From the IMG/VR virus record IMGVR_UViG_3300037862_000152, positions 1 through 64,000 of that record: a DNA stretch of 64,000 bases; one strand, given 5' to 3'. The position numbers and the translations under genes were made by a program. Positions 16,769 to 25,721 of this stretch are shown here, piece by piece (position 1 is the first letter of the stretch; every line of letters starts with the position of its first letter). Below the pieces are notes generated by a model, which did not search any database, was not told the DNA's origin, and saw only the letters and a list, made by a program, of their open reading frames with translations. The stretch is from a virus.

Positions 16769-18800
16769 TTTTATCCACCTCTGGTTCTGTAACTAGTTCA
16801 AGAGAAACTTCTTCAGGAAACGATGGGTTGTCCGGGATAGTTACCTCAAACGCATCTATCTTCCTAAGCAGTACCTGCCTATTTGTGCCATCTCTCAGTT
16901 CTATATAGCTTTGTAGACGCAAGTTGACAAAATCATCATTAATAATAACTGAGCACCAATCCCCCGGTTTATAGCTCCCCACCTCGGGAGTCAGTGATCC
17001 GTTTACTGAGATAGTGAAATTGCTAACAGGTGGTCTAGCTTCATCTAAGTATCTACTTGCGTAGATCTGCAGTAACGCTTCATCTGCTGATTCTACAGTT
17101 TCAGTCTGGTCTATAATTGGCCATCCTCTGCTCAGTAAGTCAACGTCCGCCGCTGCTGCATATGGCTGACTAGCATCACCACTGAGATCTGGGTCATTAC
17201 CTTGTACCCAAAAGCGAGTTGCCGAATCTTCCGCACTCTCTTCTAGAGATGCAGAACTGACGTTCCCTGGGTACTCAAACACATTAATATCGGCACCAAA
17301 CGCACTAACGGGTGCGAGCTCTCCAACAGGCAGCTTGCCCTCGGGCAGCGTTGATAGGTATGTCGCGAGGCTTGGTGGTATTAGTGGTAGAAACTTAAAT
17401 ATTTTTTTAAACTTATTAGTAACTTCGTCAAACTCGCAATCGATACGGTACTCAAAGCCATTAGGTACGTTGGAGTATTCGTCTAGTATGTCTCCAATTG
17501 GTTTTAACTCATAACCGCGTATAGTGCTGTTCCTCTGCTTTTTGTCGCTAGAAGGAGTCCCTTCGAATTGTATCCCTAGCGTAGAATTGTTTGCATAGGA
17601 TCCGTAGGTAGAGTAGGTTACTGCAGGGGACACGGTAGCTTCGGCATCCGCTGCGGCTGGGCTAAAGGCTATGATGTTGCCAGCAGATACAAACTGAAAG
17701 TTATTTGCTCCGGGAGTACCAACCGAACTGATTGTATGGAAGCCATCTACTGTAGGGTTTAAATTCTCAATATATACAATTGCACCGAGGTTAAAGTTAT
17801 GAGCTGCTTCTGTCGTGACCGTAACTACAGAATTGAGCCTCTGCCAGAAAGCAAGTCCAGAAGATGAAGTTAGTGCTGATGCTACCGTTAGGTCAGGTCC
17901 CTGATTGTCATAACTAAAAGTACTGTCATTTAAAACTTCTTTAACTTTTGCCTCTAAAGTATTAAAACCATTTCCGGAGTCTGTGACTTCAATTTTTTGA
18001 CCCACTACTAATTGATGCGGCTGTTTTAAGATTATGGAAGCAACGTTTCCTGACCGACTGTATAGCTCAATCTCATTGAAAAGATCGATGCCTGGCTCAA
18101 TTGCGTCATTAGCAAAGCTAAGATCAAAAAAATCATTCTCTAGCTCTCCAAGAATGTAGCGCGCATATTCGTAAGTGTCCTGTCTAATTTCTACAGTCAT
18201 TATAGCAGGTTCTACGATTTGATCCGGAATTGTCTTAGTGACGCCTTGACCGGTTACGTACTCAGCTGTGGTAGTGAAGCTATCAGTACCGTTGGTAGTG
18301 AGGACGCTGTAATATCCGTTATATTGACGCCTATCTGTACCCCAGTCTAAATACACTGGCTCGCCCACAATGAAAGCGTATTCCGTAAAATCTAGATTTA
18401 TAGTAGCAACACCGGCAACTACCTCTGCGTTGCCGCTGAATGAATTTGAAAAGGTTTGCCAAAGCACCCTGTTGTATAGATAGCTGGTAAATTCAGATGC
18501 CGAAACCTCTAGGTTTTTTGATACGATGTCATATGTTCTCGACCATATAATTCCGCCCCAAACCGTGACACCGTTTCTGGTAACAAAAAGTGCTCTTGTA
18601 CCGGGCAGAGTGTTTTCATAGAGACTTAGATTGTAAGTATCCTCTGTGATGGGTATGGATCCAGAAAAAGTCCCAGACTCCCGTAAGGATCGACTATAAG
18701 AGACGCCAACAAAGGGCACCTCGGCAAGCAAGGTATTGCTGACTAGGTCCACCACAAAATATCGGTAGTCTACTTGCGCAACTTGTCTCGTTTTTGTCAT
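16758..18800 (-). CDS. Minor tail protein, hub / ReqiPepy6 Gp37-like
   Basis: A 680-residue tail protein. The start (YRYFVVDLVSNTLLAEVPFVGVSYSRSLRESGTFSGSIP) and the stretch VWGGIIWSRTYD match the hub-like (Gp27/Gp37-type) tail proteins of actinobacterial siphophages. A central beta-rich insertion (~240-400) with repeated 'LVVGQKIEVTDSGNGFN' and 'FNLGAIVYIENL' segments looks like duplicated beta domains. It lies between the distal tail protein and the fibre, where the hub/adhesin adaptor is expected. Confidence 0.75.
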   Translation of the reverse strand: MTKTRQVAQVDYRYFVVDLVSNTLLAEVPFVGVSYSRSLRESGTFSGSIPITEDTYNLSLYENTLPGTRALFVTRNGVTVWGGIIWSRTYDIVSKNLEVSASEFTSYLYNRVLWQTFSNSFSGNAEVVAGVATINLDFTEYAFIVGEPVYLDWGTDRRQYNGYYSVLTTNGTDSFTTTAEYVTGQGVTKTIPDQIVEPAIMTVEIRQDTYEYARYILGELENDFFDLSFANDAIEPGIDLFNEIELYSRSGNVASIILKQPHQLVVGQKIEVTDSGNGFNTLEAKVKEVLNDSTFSYDNQGPDLTVASALTSSSGLAFWQRLNSVVTVTTEAAHNFNLGAIVYIENLNPTVDGFHTISSVGTPGANNFQFVSAGNIIAFSPAAADAEATVSPAVTYSTYGSYANNSTLGIQFEGTPSSDKKQRNSTIRGYELKPIGDILDEYSNVPNGFEYRIDCEFDEVTNKFKKIFKFLPLIPPSLATYLSTLPEGKLPVGELAPVSAFGADINVFEYPGNVSSASLEESAEDSATRFWVQGNDPDLSGDASQPYAAAADVDLLSRGWPIIDQTETVESADEALLQIYASRYLDEARPPVSNFTISVNGSLTPEVGSYKPGDWCSVIINDDFVNLRLQSYIELRDGTNRQVLLRKIDAFEVTIPDNPSFPEEVSLELVTEPEVDKIGN

Positions 18801-18822
18801 AATTGTCGTTTAGTCCTTAGAG

Positions 18823-19737
18823 TTAGCCTATCCAGCCTGACCTATACAATATTCTACAGCTTCCCGAACCGTTGTATGAGAGAGTATTGGGTCCTGGTTG
18901 TAGATATATCCAATCTAATAGGGTAGCCGTCTTATACCTACCACTAAGAACCGATTCACCCTCAATTAAGAGGACTTCTCGATTCATAGAATCAATTTCT
19001 AGAGTTTGACCGGACACAATAGAATCTACAATAGCTATGGAACCTCCGCCTACTCTAGATATGCGCACGGGGGATGCTGCAGAGGCACTAACTGGGCCAA
19101 AAAGCTCAAAGACTACAGGAACCGGAGTGTTGCCAAGGTTATTTACGGTGATCCCACCAGAGTTTAGACCCGCGGTTCGGAAGTTGTTTGCAGCTCCCTC
19201 CACCCACTCGTATTTTATGGGGTCCGCTGCTTTAAATCCCACTGAAAAGTTAGTTCGGCCACGCGCAGAGATGGTTTCAATTTGCGGAGCACCACTCAAT
19301 CTGACATATGCAGCTTTTGCGACTGGAGATTCGTTAACAATAAGCCAATCAGCGGTTCGCACTAGATTAGTTGCTCTAATGAGCTTGTCGCGAGCTGCTG
19401 CCACTTGTGATGGGTCCTGGGTCAAGAAAGATCCGGTCAGTGTTATATTCCTAGCTCCATAGCGTCCTACAGCATCGTAGTCTCCGTCCCCCCAACCACG
19501 TCTTAGGGATGGGAGTTCAGGCTCGGCCTGCTGCCACCAGCCCTCTAAATCTGTCATAACCCAAACTACGCCGTTCTCATCGATAGTGTTTAGCGTTAAG
19601 GATCCTATAGCTACGTCAGCAGCTAACTTGAGCCCAGTTATGTGTGGTGTTGGTAGAGGACTAAGCCCTAAGTTTACTTTTTTATTTTCGTTTTCTTGCG
19701 CAGCAGCATTTGTTGTTGAATCATAATATTCATACAT
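18823..19737 (-). CDS. Distal tail protein (Dit-like)
   Basis: A 304-residue protein directly after the tape measure gene, whose start it overlaps by one base. The N-terminal beta domain and central RGWGDGDYDAVGRYGARNITLTGSFL region followed by a jelly-roll-like C-terminus fit the siphovirus Dit family. It would form the ring joining tail tube and hub. Confidence 0.75.
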   Translation of the reverse strand: MYEYYDSTTNAAAQENENKKVNLGLSPLPTPHITGLKLAADVAIGSLTLNTIDENGVVWVMTDLEGWWQQAEPELPSLRRGWGDGDYDAVGRYGARNITLTGSFLTQDPSQVAAARDKLIRATNLVRTADWLIVNESPVAKAAYVRLSGAPQIETISARGRTNFSVGFKAADPIKYEWVEGAANNFRTAGLNSGGITVNNLGNTPVPVVFELFGPVSASAASPVRISRVGGGSIAIVDSIVSGQTLEIDSMNREVLLIEGESVLSGRYKTATLLDWIYLQPGPNTLSYNGSGSCRILYRSGWIG

Positions 19738-22502
19738 CAGAAGGCACCCTTTCTAACTTTGAAAGCAATTCTACGGGAAACTTCTTCAGCCAGTTCTTTA
19801 GCGTCCATGCCTGGAGTGGCGTATACATTAATTGTGTTAACTACACTTGGTTTATTGCTACTATTTTCAGCACCTGACAACACTTGGATAAGAGCTCTAT
19901 CACGACGAGAGAGCCCACTAGGATCTAGTGGCTCAATGCGCTCTGGTCGCCCCGCCTCAGCCACAGTTACTATCTGACCACCGGATTGAGGTAGCACAAC
20001 ACCACCCTTAGCCAAGCGAGGGAGTTGAATTTCGGAAAGCAACGGCAAATTGAAGCCTAGCTTGTTACCACCAATTAGTGGAACCCAATCTGGAACCTCA
20101 AATTGTATCTCGTTTATCTTAGAGATAATAAAGTTGAGCCCCTTAATCCAGAAATTCACGAATCCTTCTGCAAAACCGATTAGATTGTTAATTACGTCTT
20201 TGAAAAAAGTTTTAATATTATTGAATACGGTCTCAAAGAAGCCACCTATATTGCCAATTGCATCTTGGAAGAAGCCCACGAAGCCATCCCAAAAGAGCTT
20301 TAGATTCTCTACCGTTCTCCCAAAGCTCTCGGAAATACTTTCGCCGAGTCCAGTGAAGAAGGCACCAATGTTCCCTATGAGACCGGAGATGAAGTCGACA
20401 AAACCTTGCCAGATTTTTTTGCCAATCTCTGTCTGACTAAAGAAATAAACCAGGGCAGCTATTACTAAAGCGATTACAGTAATAATTGCGCCAAGAGGGT
20501 TAGTAGCGAATGCAACCCTAATTGCTGTACCGATAGCTATAAGTATGGTTTTGATAAGTGTAAAAAGGCCCATAAAGACCCCTTTTATAAATGTACCAAT
20601 TCCACCAAAGAATTTACCTAGTTTTATACCGTCTACTCCAATTAGGCTAAGACCTTTTCTTAGTAAGAGAATTGGTGTGGCAAGAGTGAAGAGTACACCA
20701 ATAATCGGCAATAATACGAAGTTCAACAGTAATGTACCAGCGAGAGAGATAGCGTTAAAAATCTGGAGAACAGGGAACAATGCTCCAATAAAGTCCTGAG
20801 CTTGTTTAGTTTCTAGGACATCTTTAATAGTCCCAGCAATTAGGTTAAGAGTGTCAAAAAAGGACGTCAGTGCCCCGTCAGCAGTTAATGCATTTCCTAT
20901 ACCAACAAGGTTCTCAATTAGCTCCAGGAGCCCAGGGAGGCCTTCTAAGAAGCTGTTAAACAATGTTTCAAACTGAGGGCCTAAATCACGTAGTCCTTGT
21001 AAGAAGGCACCAATCTCAGGCCTAGCACCAAGCTCAAGTATGAAGCCTAGGATATCCCCAATTATTTGAAGAAGAATAATTCCATTATCAGTAGCACCAG
21101 CAAGTGTCTTCTTAAACTCTTCATTCTCGCCAAGTCCAGCAAAACCCGTACCAACAGTCTCTAGCCAGGTTAGTAGAGCTCCAGCAGCTCCGCTAGACGT
21201 GGCAGCAGTACCAAGAGCACCAAATCCAGAAAGAAATAAACCAAGAATGCCTACTAGTTGCTTGAGTATTGCATACGAGTCACCAAATGTTTTTGTTAAG
21301 TCCCCGTTCTCATTTAGACCCTTTAGATTAGCCAGAGAACCAGAAGTCCCCTTTTCTAGGTCCCCGAATAACGCAGTTATTACAGGCTGAGCCGCAACTA
21401 GAAGTTGTAAGAATATCCCAAAGACGTTACCAAGCACTGCTCCTAGTGTCTCGATGCTCCCACCTTCGGCTGACATCATTTCTAGGATGTCTATTACCGC
21501 TTGTCCACCACCGTTGTCTAGAATTCCGTTAAAGAAACTCTGGCCAGCACGCCCTAGGGCTAAACCAAAGTTGTCAATAGCAGTTTCAAAGTCTTCAGTA
21601 CGAAGAAGTTCCGTCTCTACTCTCTTAAAGCCAGAAATCAGGGATGGGATAAACCCTTTAGAAATTCTATTTTCTAATTCATCAAATAGCGGCTTTAAAG
21701 AAATTAAATACTGAGCAAAAGCCTTTTGACTTGCATTCAGGCCGGCGAAAGGATCGTCTCCGCCTACGCTGGAGGGTACTACCCCATCTTTTTGCTGCTT
21801 CTGTAGGTCAGCAGCATTGTCTTTCGCCCTACGGAAAGCTAGCTCTGCTTCTTCATACCCTAGCTGGGCTTCGCGGCGAGCGCGAGAATTTGGCGGAAGG
21901 TCCTGAACTCGTATTAAATTCTCCCGGGCAACTTCCAGATTGAGCGCAGCTCGAGACTCTGCGTTAGCTGCCGCCTCAGCGTCGAAGCCTAGTTGTTGAA
22001 GCTCTTCGCGTATTACAGCAATTGACTTACCAAGAGCCCCGTTTTGTTTCGTAGCTTTAGATACTGCAGCACCAATACCACTTAGGCCAATTTTGGCACC
22101 AATAGCCGCAATACCGAGTGTTACAAACCCTCCAGCAACCACCCCAAGAGCTGGGCCCGCTGCGGCGAGAACTCCAACCAATGTAACTAGTACTCCGCCA
22201 AGCGCACCAACAGCGCCTACAACTCCTATAATGGCAGGGGAGAGGAAGTTGCTTATTCGTACTAAACTCTGCAACCTCTCCCTGGCTGCACGAGCAGGGC
22301 CCTCGATGGATTTAAATCCAGATCCAAGCTTTTTGAATACTCCGCCTTGCTCAGCGTTGAAAGCACTTACAAAAGACTTACCAACAGAACCTCCGGCGCT
22401 TCGAGCACTTGTCGAAACGCCGGTAAGGTCCTTCTTTAACTGTTGCGCAGCGCCAGCAGTAATAAACCGCACTAAGACTGATGCGCTACCTACAACTGCC
22501 AT
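19737..22502 (-). CDS. Tape measure protein
   Basis: A 921-residue protein with alternating hydrophobic, Gly/Ala-rich membrane-like segments (e.g. ~85-160 and ~570-720) and coiled-coil stretches. At its C-terminus is the glycine-rich LAKGGVVLPQSGGQIVTVAEAGRPERIEPLDPSG that ends many phage tape measures. It follows the tail assembly chaperones, as usual. By the common rule of about 0.15 nm per residue its length would imply a tail near 140 nm (inference). Confidence 0.92.
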   Translation of the reverse strand: MAVVGSASVLVRFITAGAAQQLKKDLTGVSTSARSAGGSVGKSFVSAFNAEQGGVFKKLGSGFKSIEGPARAARERLQSLVRISNFLSPAIIGVVGAVGALGGVLVTLVGVLAAAGPALGVVAGGFVTLGIAAIGAKIGLSGIGAAVSKATKQNGALGKSIAVIREELQQLGFDAEAAANAESRAALNLEVARENLIRVQDLPPNSRARREAQLGYEEAELAFRRAKDNAADLQKQQKDGVVPSSVGGDDPFAGLNASQKAFAQYLISLKPLFDELENRISKGFIPSLISGFKRVETELLRTEDFETAIDNFGLALGRAGQSFFNGILDNGGGQAVIDILEMMSAEGGSIETLGAVLGNVFGIFLQLLVAAQPVITALFGDLEKGTSGSLANLKGLNENGDLTKTFGDSYAILKQLVGILGLFLSGFGALGTAATSSGAAGALLTWLETVGTGFAGLGENEEFKKTLAGATDNGIILLQIIGDILGFILELGARPEIGAFLQGLRDLGPQFETLFNSFLEGLPGLLELIENLVGIGNALTADGALTSFFDTLNLIAGTIKDVLETKQAQDFIGALFPVLQIFNAISLAGTLLLNFVLLPIIGVLFTLATPILLLRKGLSLIGVDGIKLGKFFGGIGTFIKGVFMGLFTLIKTILIAIGTAIRVAFATNPLGAIITVIALVIAALVYFFSQTEIGKKIWQGFVDFISGLIGNIGAFFTGLGESISESFGRTVENLKLFWDGFVGFFQDAIGNIGGFFETVFNNIKTFFKDVINNLIGFAEGFVNFWIKGLNFIISKINEIQFEVPDWVPLIGGNKLGFNLPLLSEIQLPRLAKGGVVLPQSGGQIVTVAEAGRPERIEPLDPSGLSRRDRALIQVLSGAENSSNKPSVVNTINVYATPGMDAKELAEEVSRRIAFKVRKGAF

Positions 22503-22518
22503 GATCTGCCTTTATGCC

Positions 22519-22887
22519 TTATCCACCGATAGGGGGGTCTAGTAGTGCACCAAATGGTGCTAGTGATTCACCCTTAACATCAGTTGCAGGGGTGAAACCT
22601 TTGCTTATGTACTTTGTTGTAGCTGGATCCTGGAAGCCTAGATCTTCGTGATCATTAATATACTGACGACCACCAGAGCCGGCACTAGAACCAGAGCTAT
22701 CTACTGCATAGTTGTATGGCATTCCATACAATTCATAAAGCCCAGTGCGCATCTTAGACACAGATTCGGCTTCCTCCCCACTTTGGTAGTGGGTGTCCTC
22801 TTCAAAGAAGTAGTGCAAAACGTCGCACATGTCTTCTCCGTTCATTTCCTTGAGGTCTATTTTCATTGTTAGGGCTTTTCCATTCAC
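22519..22887 (-). CDS. Tail assembly chaperone, distal (T-like) frame
   Basis: Open frame just before the tape measure gene, listed from a possible GTG at 22887. That GTG has no visible Shine-Dalgarno sequence, and the frame stays open for about 105 bases further upstream inside the preceding gene, with protein-like sequence (LLTWAVDLWHYV). Its frame is -1 relative to the upstream gene. It is therefore more likely the second part of a frameshifted G-GT-type chaperone than a free-standing protein. Such chaperones coat the tape measure during tail assembly. Confidence 0.7.
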   Translation of the reverse strand: MNGKALTMKIDLKEMNGEDMCDVLHYFFEEDTHYQSGEEAESVSKMRTGLYELYGMPYNYAVDSSGSSAGSGGRQYINDHEDLGFQDPATTKYISKGFTPATDVKGESLAPFGALLDPPIGG

Positions 22888-22913
22888 GTAGTGCCAAAGA
22901 TCGACTGCCCAGG

Positions 22914-23249
22914 TTAGGAGACCTTTGGCTGCTCTTCCGGGCGTGCCGTCAACTGACCAGTTATCCAGCCAACAATCTCTCCAAGAGCCTCTACGGTTAC
23001 AATTTTATCTTTGCTATCGAGCAAGGCATCAAAGCGTTCATAGCTCTCTGAGATAAGAACATCTTTAAAGAATCCAGTAATCATCGCTGCTTGCTCTGCG
23101 GGATCTTCGCTTGCTACTTTAGCTGTTAGGTTTAGAAGAACTTTTCCTTGAATAGCTTTAACGCACTCAAACTCTTCCCCATGCAACTTAAACTTGGGGG
23201 ATTCTTTTTCTCCTACAAAATCGCTACCAAAATCTTTCATTTCAGCCAT
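22914..23249 (-). CDS. Tail assembly chaperone, proximal (G-like) frame
   Basis: A 111-residue protein with FKLHGEEFECVKAIQGKVLLNLTAKVASEDPAEQAAMI, the typical opening of actinophage tail assembly chaperones. It lies two steps before the tape measure. The last 90 bases overlap an open -1 frame that continues into 22519-22887; the best slip point is near the CCAAAG just before its stop, which is not a classical heptamer. Confidence 0.8.
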   Translation of the reverse strand: MAEMKDFGSDFVGEKESPKFKLHGEEFECVKAIQGKVLLNLTAKVASEDPAEQAAMITGFFKDVLISESYERFDALLDSKDKIVTVEALGEIVGWITGQLTARPEEQPKVS

Positions 23250-23321
23250 CTCTGCATCTCTTTTCTATAGTCATTTATTGATAAAGGTACGTTAATACCT
23301 GTATCTATTCTACCGTAAGTG

Positions 23322-23840
23322 CTAGATAACTATTTTTGGCTTGACGAAGTATTTGAGCTGCCGCGTGAGGTACCTATTTGGCCTGTTCCCGGGGTGAAAA
23401 ACACTGCTTGTATATATCATTCTTCCATTTTTAGAGAACTTTAAGTTCTTTCCGGAAGATGCAGTAATTATGTGAGGCTTTGTACCCTCGTGATGCGCGT
23501 AAGCGTAGTTTTTATCTGAGCCAATTATTACATATTGACCAGTGGAGTTACCTAGGTGTCTTTTATATATGGAGGACCTTAATGCGCCCGTTTTTACCCC
23601 CACACTTTTTCTTGCCTGCATCTGCGCCAGTACCGCTCGCTTCTCCACTTCGCGCCACAGAGGACCTGCTGGAGTATTTAAGAAAGTCTTAAGGGCGCTC
23701 TTATAAACGTTAACTTTAGTAATGGTATAGGTTGTAGTTATGCCACCGGTTACGCCGCGACCTCGACCTGCATTTTTAAAAGATCTAGCAGCTTTACCTA
23801 TCGCATAAGTTCCCCAGGAGTCTGGTAGGCCTCTTGGCAT
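23322..23840 (-). CDS. HK97 gp10-like neck/tail completion protein
   Basis: A 172-residue basic protein. VEKRAVLAQMQARKSVGVKTGALRSSI followed by YAYAHHEGTKPHII and a C-terminal HPGNRPNRYLTR is the familiar pattern of HK97 gp10-like proteins, which join head and tail. It lies in the connector cluster between capsid and tail genes. Confidence 0.8.
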   Translation of the reverse strand: MPRGLPDSWGTYAIGKAARSFKNAGRGRGVTGGITTTYTITKVNVYKSALKTFLNTPAGPLWREVEKRAVLAQMQARKSVGVKTGALRSSIYKRHLGNSTGQYVIIGSDKNYAYAHHEGTKPHIITASSGKNLKFSKNGRMIYTSSVFHPGNRPNRYLTRQLKYFVKPKIVI

Positions 23841-23850
23841 ATGGTTCCCC

Positions 23851-24354
23851 TTACGGTATTGTCATTGTCAACGTCATGTTGACAAGTTGAAAGCCACCTT
23901 CTGGTGGACTAACGTCTAGACTGACTACTATGCCCGGGCCATAGCCGCCTGTTTCATCCCACATGTCAAACTTCCTGGCTGACTCAAGAAGCACCCAAGA
24001 GTCGATTGCAGACTTACCCGAGTACTCTTGAATTTTTTCAGCAGACGGGGGCCTACCATTGACACCGACAGTTGGGACCTCGCGCGCAATAGAGATGCCA
24101 ACAGTGGCACTCCTTGGTACGTAGCAACGCTGAGGCTGCCCAACCTCTTCACCGGGAGTTCCTAGGAATGCCTCTATAAAGTAAACAACGAGTTGATCAC
24201 AATCAATAGCCGGCTGACCCATGGTCCAGTAGCGACGGTTAGGTAGCTCAACATTGTATTCCGCAAAAGCTGCCTCAATCCGAGGGACTATTCCGTCCAG
24301 CATGTTTTTCAGATTGAGGGCACCTTCGGCAACTCCTGATTGGTCAATTAGCAT
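23851..24354 (-). CDS. Probable tail terminator / neck protein
   Basis: A 167-residue protein in the place where the tail terminator is usually encoded, just before the gp10-like gene. The sequence (helix, then beta strands ending GGFQLVNMTLTMTIP) fits a small alpha/beta ring protein. The name rests mainly on synteny. Confidence 0.55.
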   Translation of the reverse strand: MLIDQSGVAEGALNLKNMLDGIVPRIEAAFAEYNVELPNRRYWTMGQPAIDCDQLVVYFIEAFLGTPGEEVGQPQRCYVPRSATVGISIAREVPTVGVNGRPPSAEKIQEYSGKSAIDSWVLLESARKFDMWDETGGYGPGIVVSLDVSPPEGGFQLVNMTLTMTIP

Positions 24355-24357
24355 GTG

Positions 24358-24537
24358 TTACTCCTCAGTTGAGGTCTCCTGTACAGGGGACTCTTCTAAT
24401 TCTACTTGCATTTCTACTTCCGGAGCTTTTTCAACCGGTGGCTTTGGCGCGGCAGTTTTTTTAACAGCCTTAGGGGCGGTTTTTGGCTGCGGAGCACCTA
24501 GCATGTCTTGGGCACGGAAGTTAGTTTGAGCTGACAT
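24358..24537 (-). CDS. Short Ala/Pro/Lys- and Glu-rich structural-region protein
   Basis: A 59-residue protein taken from the ATG at 24537, which has an AGAAGA-like ribosome site 4-5 bases upstream; a longer frame from 24585 would lie inside the neighbour. It begins with FRAQDMLGAPQ, then a Lys/Ala/Pro tract, then a glutamate-rich tail. It has no recognisable domain; it could be a disordered neck or decoration component. Confidence 0.55.
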   Translation of the reverse strand: MSAQTNFRAQDMLGAPQPKTAPKAVKKTAAPKPPVEKAPEVEMQVELEESPVQETSTEE

Positions 24538-24550
24538 AATATCTTCTTTC

Positions 24551-25636
24551 TTAATACATCTTGATCTGGAGGTTTCCAGATGCAAGTTCTTCTACCGAGC
24601 CTTCGGCAGTTGACCAGAGTTCCCAGGTCCCCGGGTCAACCATGCCAAGAGCGGCATTGGCTTTCGCATACGGGATGGTGAACGAAACTGTCAGCAAGGA
24701 CTCGTCTGCACTGATATCGGAAGAATCCAATATAACGGATTTGGAGCCTCCGTAATTTCTCAACCTCACTTCTAGTGAGGGGTTGGGGAACAGAGGAGAT
24801 AGATCAAGGATACGTGATGAATCCCAAGTAACAGTGGACCCGATACTAGATACAAGATCATAATCTGAGTTCTTGGGAAGTTCTACTGTTTTTGGTGTGT
24901 ACCTGCGAGCTCTTGGAGCATCTACAGAAAATACTTTTGCTTTTCGGCGAGCATTATCCGGGTTTACTACTTTTAGGAATAAATCAATCTCATATACTCC
25001 GGTACGCAGCTCATCAATAAACTCTTGGTTATCTAGGATTGTGTAAGACACTCCCTGACGTGACACAGACGTAACGCGCTGAGGCAGTTCACAATCTTCA
25101 TCACCAGACCACAAGCGAGCAAACTCAATGGCCAATTTACGAGCTGCCATTTTGCCTGCTACGGGGACGGGAATTCCATAAGAATAAGTGATTTCAGTAT
25201 TGCAAGGAGTCCAAGGAGTTCCCGCACTGACGTGAATAGTTGAATGATCTACTAGGTAATAGTTACTAGGATCAATAATGGTTCCCTGGCTGTTTCGCAT
25301 TGAATGTATCTTAGTAACTGGACGACCGCGAAGTTTTATTCTAGAGTCAGCAGACATTCCATCTGCAGTCAGCTCGGAGTACTCATCGTAGTCACTAGAG
25401 GGAATGTTGTAGACACTTCCACCAAAAAGCACTGCACTATTAGTGTTTTTAGAAGCCCCCATGCGGTTGTTTCTAAGAGTGCAGGTATACCTCTCCGTAA
25501 CAATTGTGACACCAGTATATTTTCTGCCCGACATGGCCCAAAGCAAGTTAGACGCAACCTGCACCGCCTCATCGGCATACTCGGTGAAGCCGTAGTTTCC
25601 CAGCTCTTCAGTTGTTATCCATAAATTACTAGCCAT
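24551..25636 (-). CDS. Head-tail connector (adaptor-like) with beta extension
   Basis: A 361-residue protein. Residues 1-220 (WITTEELGNYGFTEYADEAVQVASNLLWAMSGRKYTGV, KMAARKLAIEFARLW) look like the helical head-tail adaptor of HK97 gp6 type. The rest is beta-rich and may be an added immunoglobulin-like domain. It lies between the tail tube gene and the terminator/gp10 genes. Confidence 0.65.
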   Translation of the reverse strand: MASNLWITTEELGNYGFTEYADEAVQVASNLLWAMSGRKYTGVTIVTERYTCTLRNNRMGASKNTNSAVLFGGSVYNIPSSDYDEYSELTADGMSADSRIKLRGRPVTKIHSMRNSQGTIIDPSNYYLVDHSTIHVSAGTPWTPCNTEITYSYGIPVPVAGKMAARKLAIEFARLWSGDEDCELPQRVTSVSRQGVSYTILDNQEFIDELRTGVYEIDLFLKVVNPDNARRKAKVFSVDAPRARRYTPKTVELPKNSDYDLVSSIGSTVTWDSSRILDLSPLFPNPSLEVRLRNYGGSKSVILDSSDISADESLLTVSFTIPYAKANAALGMVDPGTWELWSTAEGSVEELASGNLQIKMY

Positions 25637-25652
25637 GATGTCCTTCTAAGTA

Positions 25653-25704
25653 AAACGGGCAATGCATCCAGTATCTAGGATACCAAGAGACGCATCGCCC
25701 GTTT
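25653..25704 (-). terminator. Strong hairpin after the tail tube gene
   Basis: A 13-bp stem with one mismatch (AAACGGGCAATGC at 25653-25665 with GCATCGCCCGTTT at 25692-25704), a 26-nt loop and a following TTTT on the minus strand. It would end or thin out transcription after the highly expressed tail tube gene. Confidence 0.7.
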
Positions 25705-25721
25705 AGCTACTTAACTTTCGC

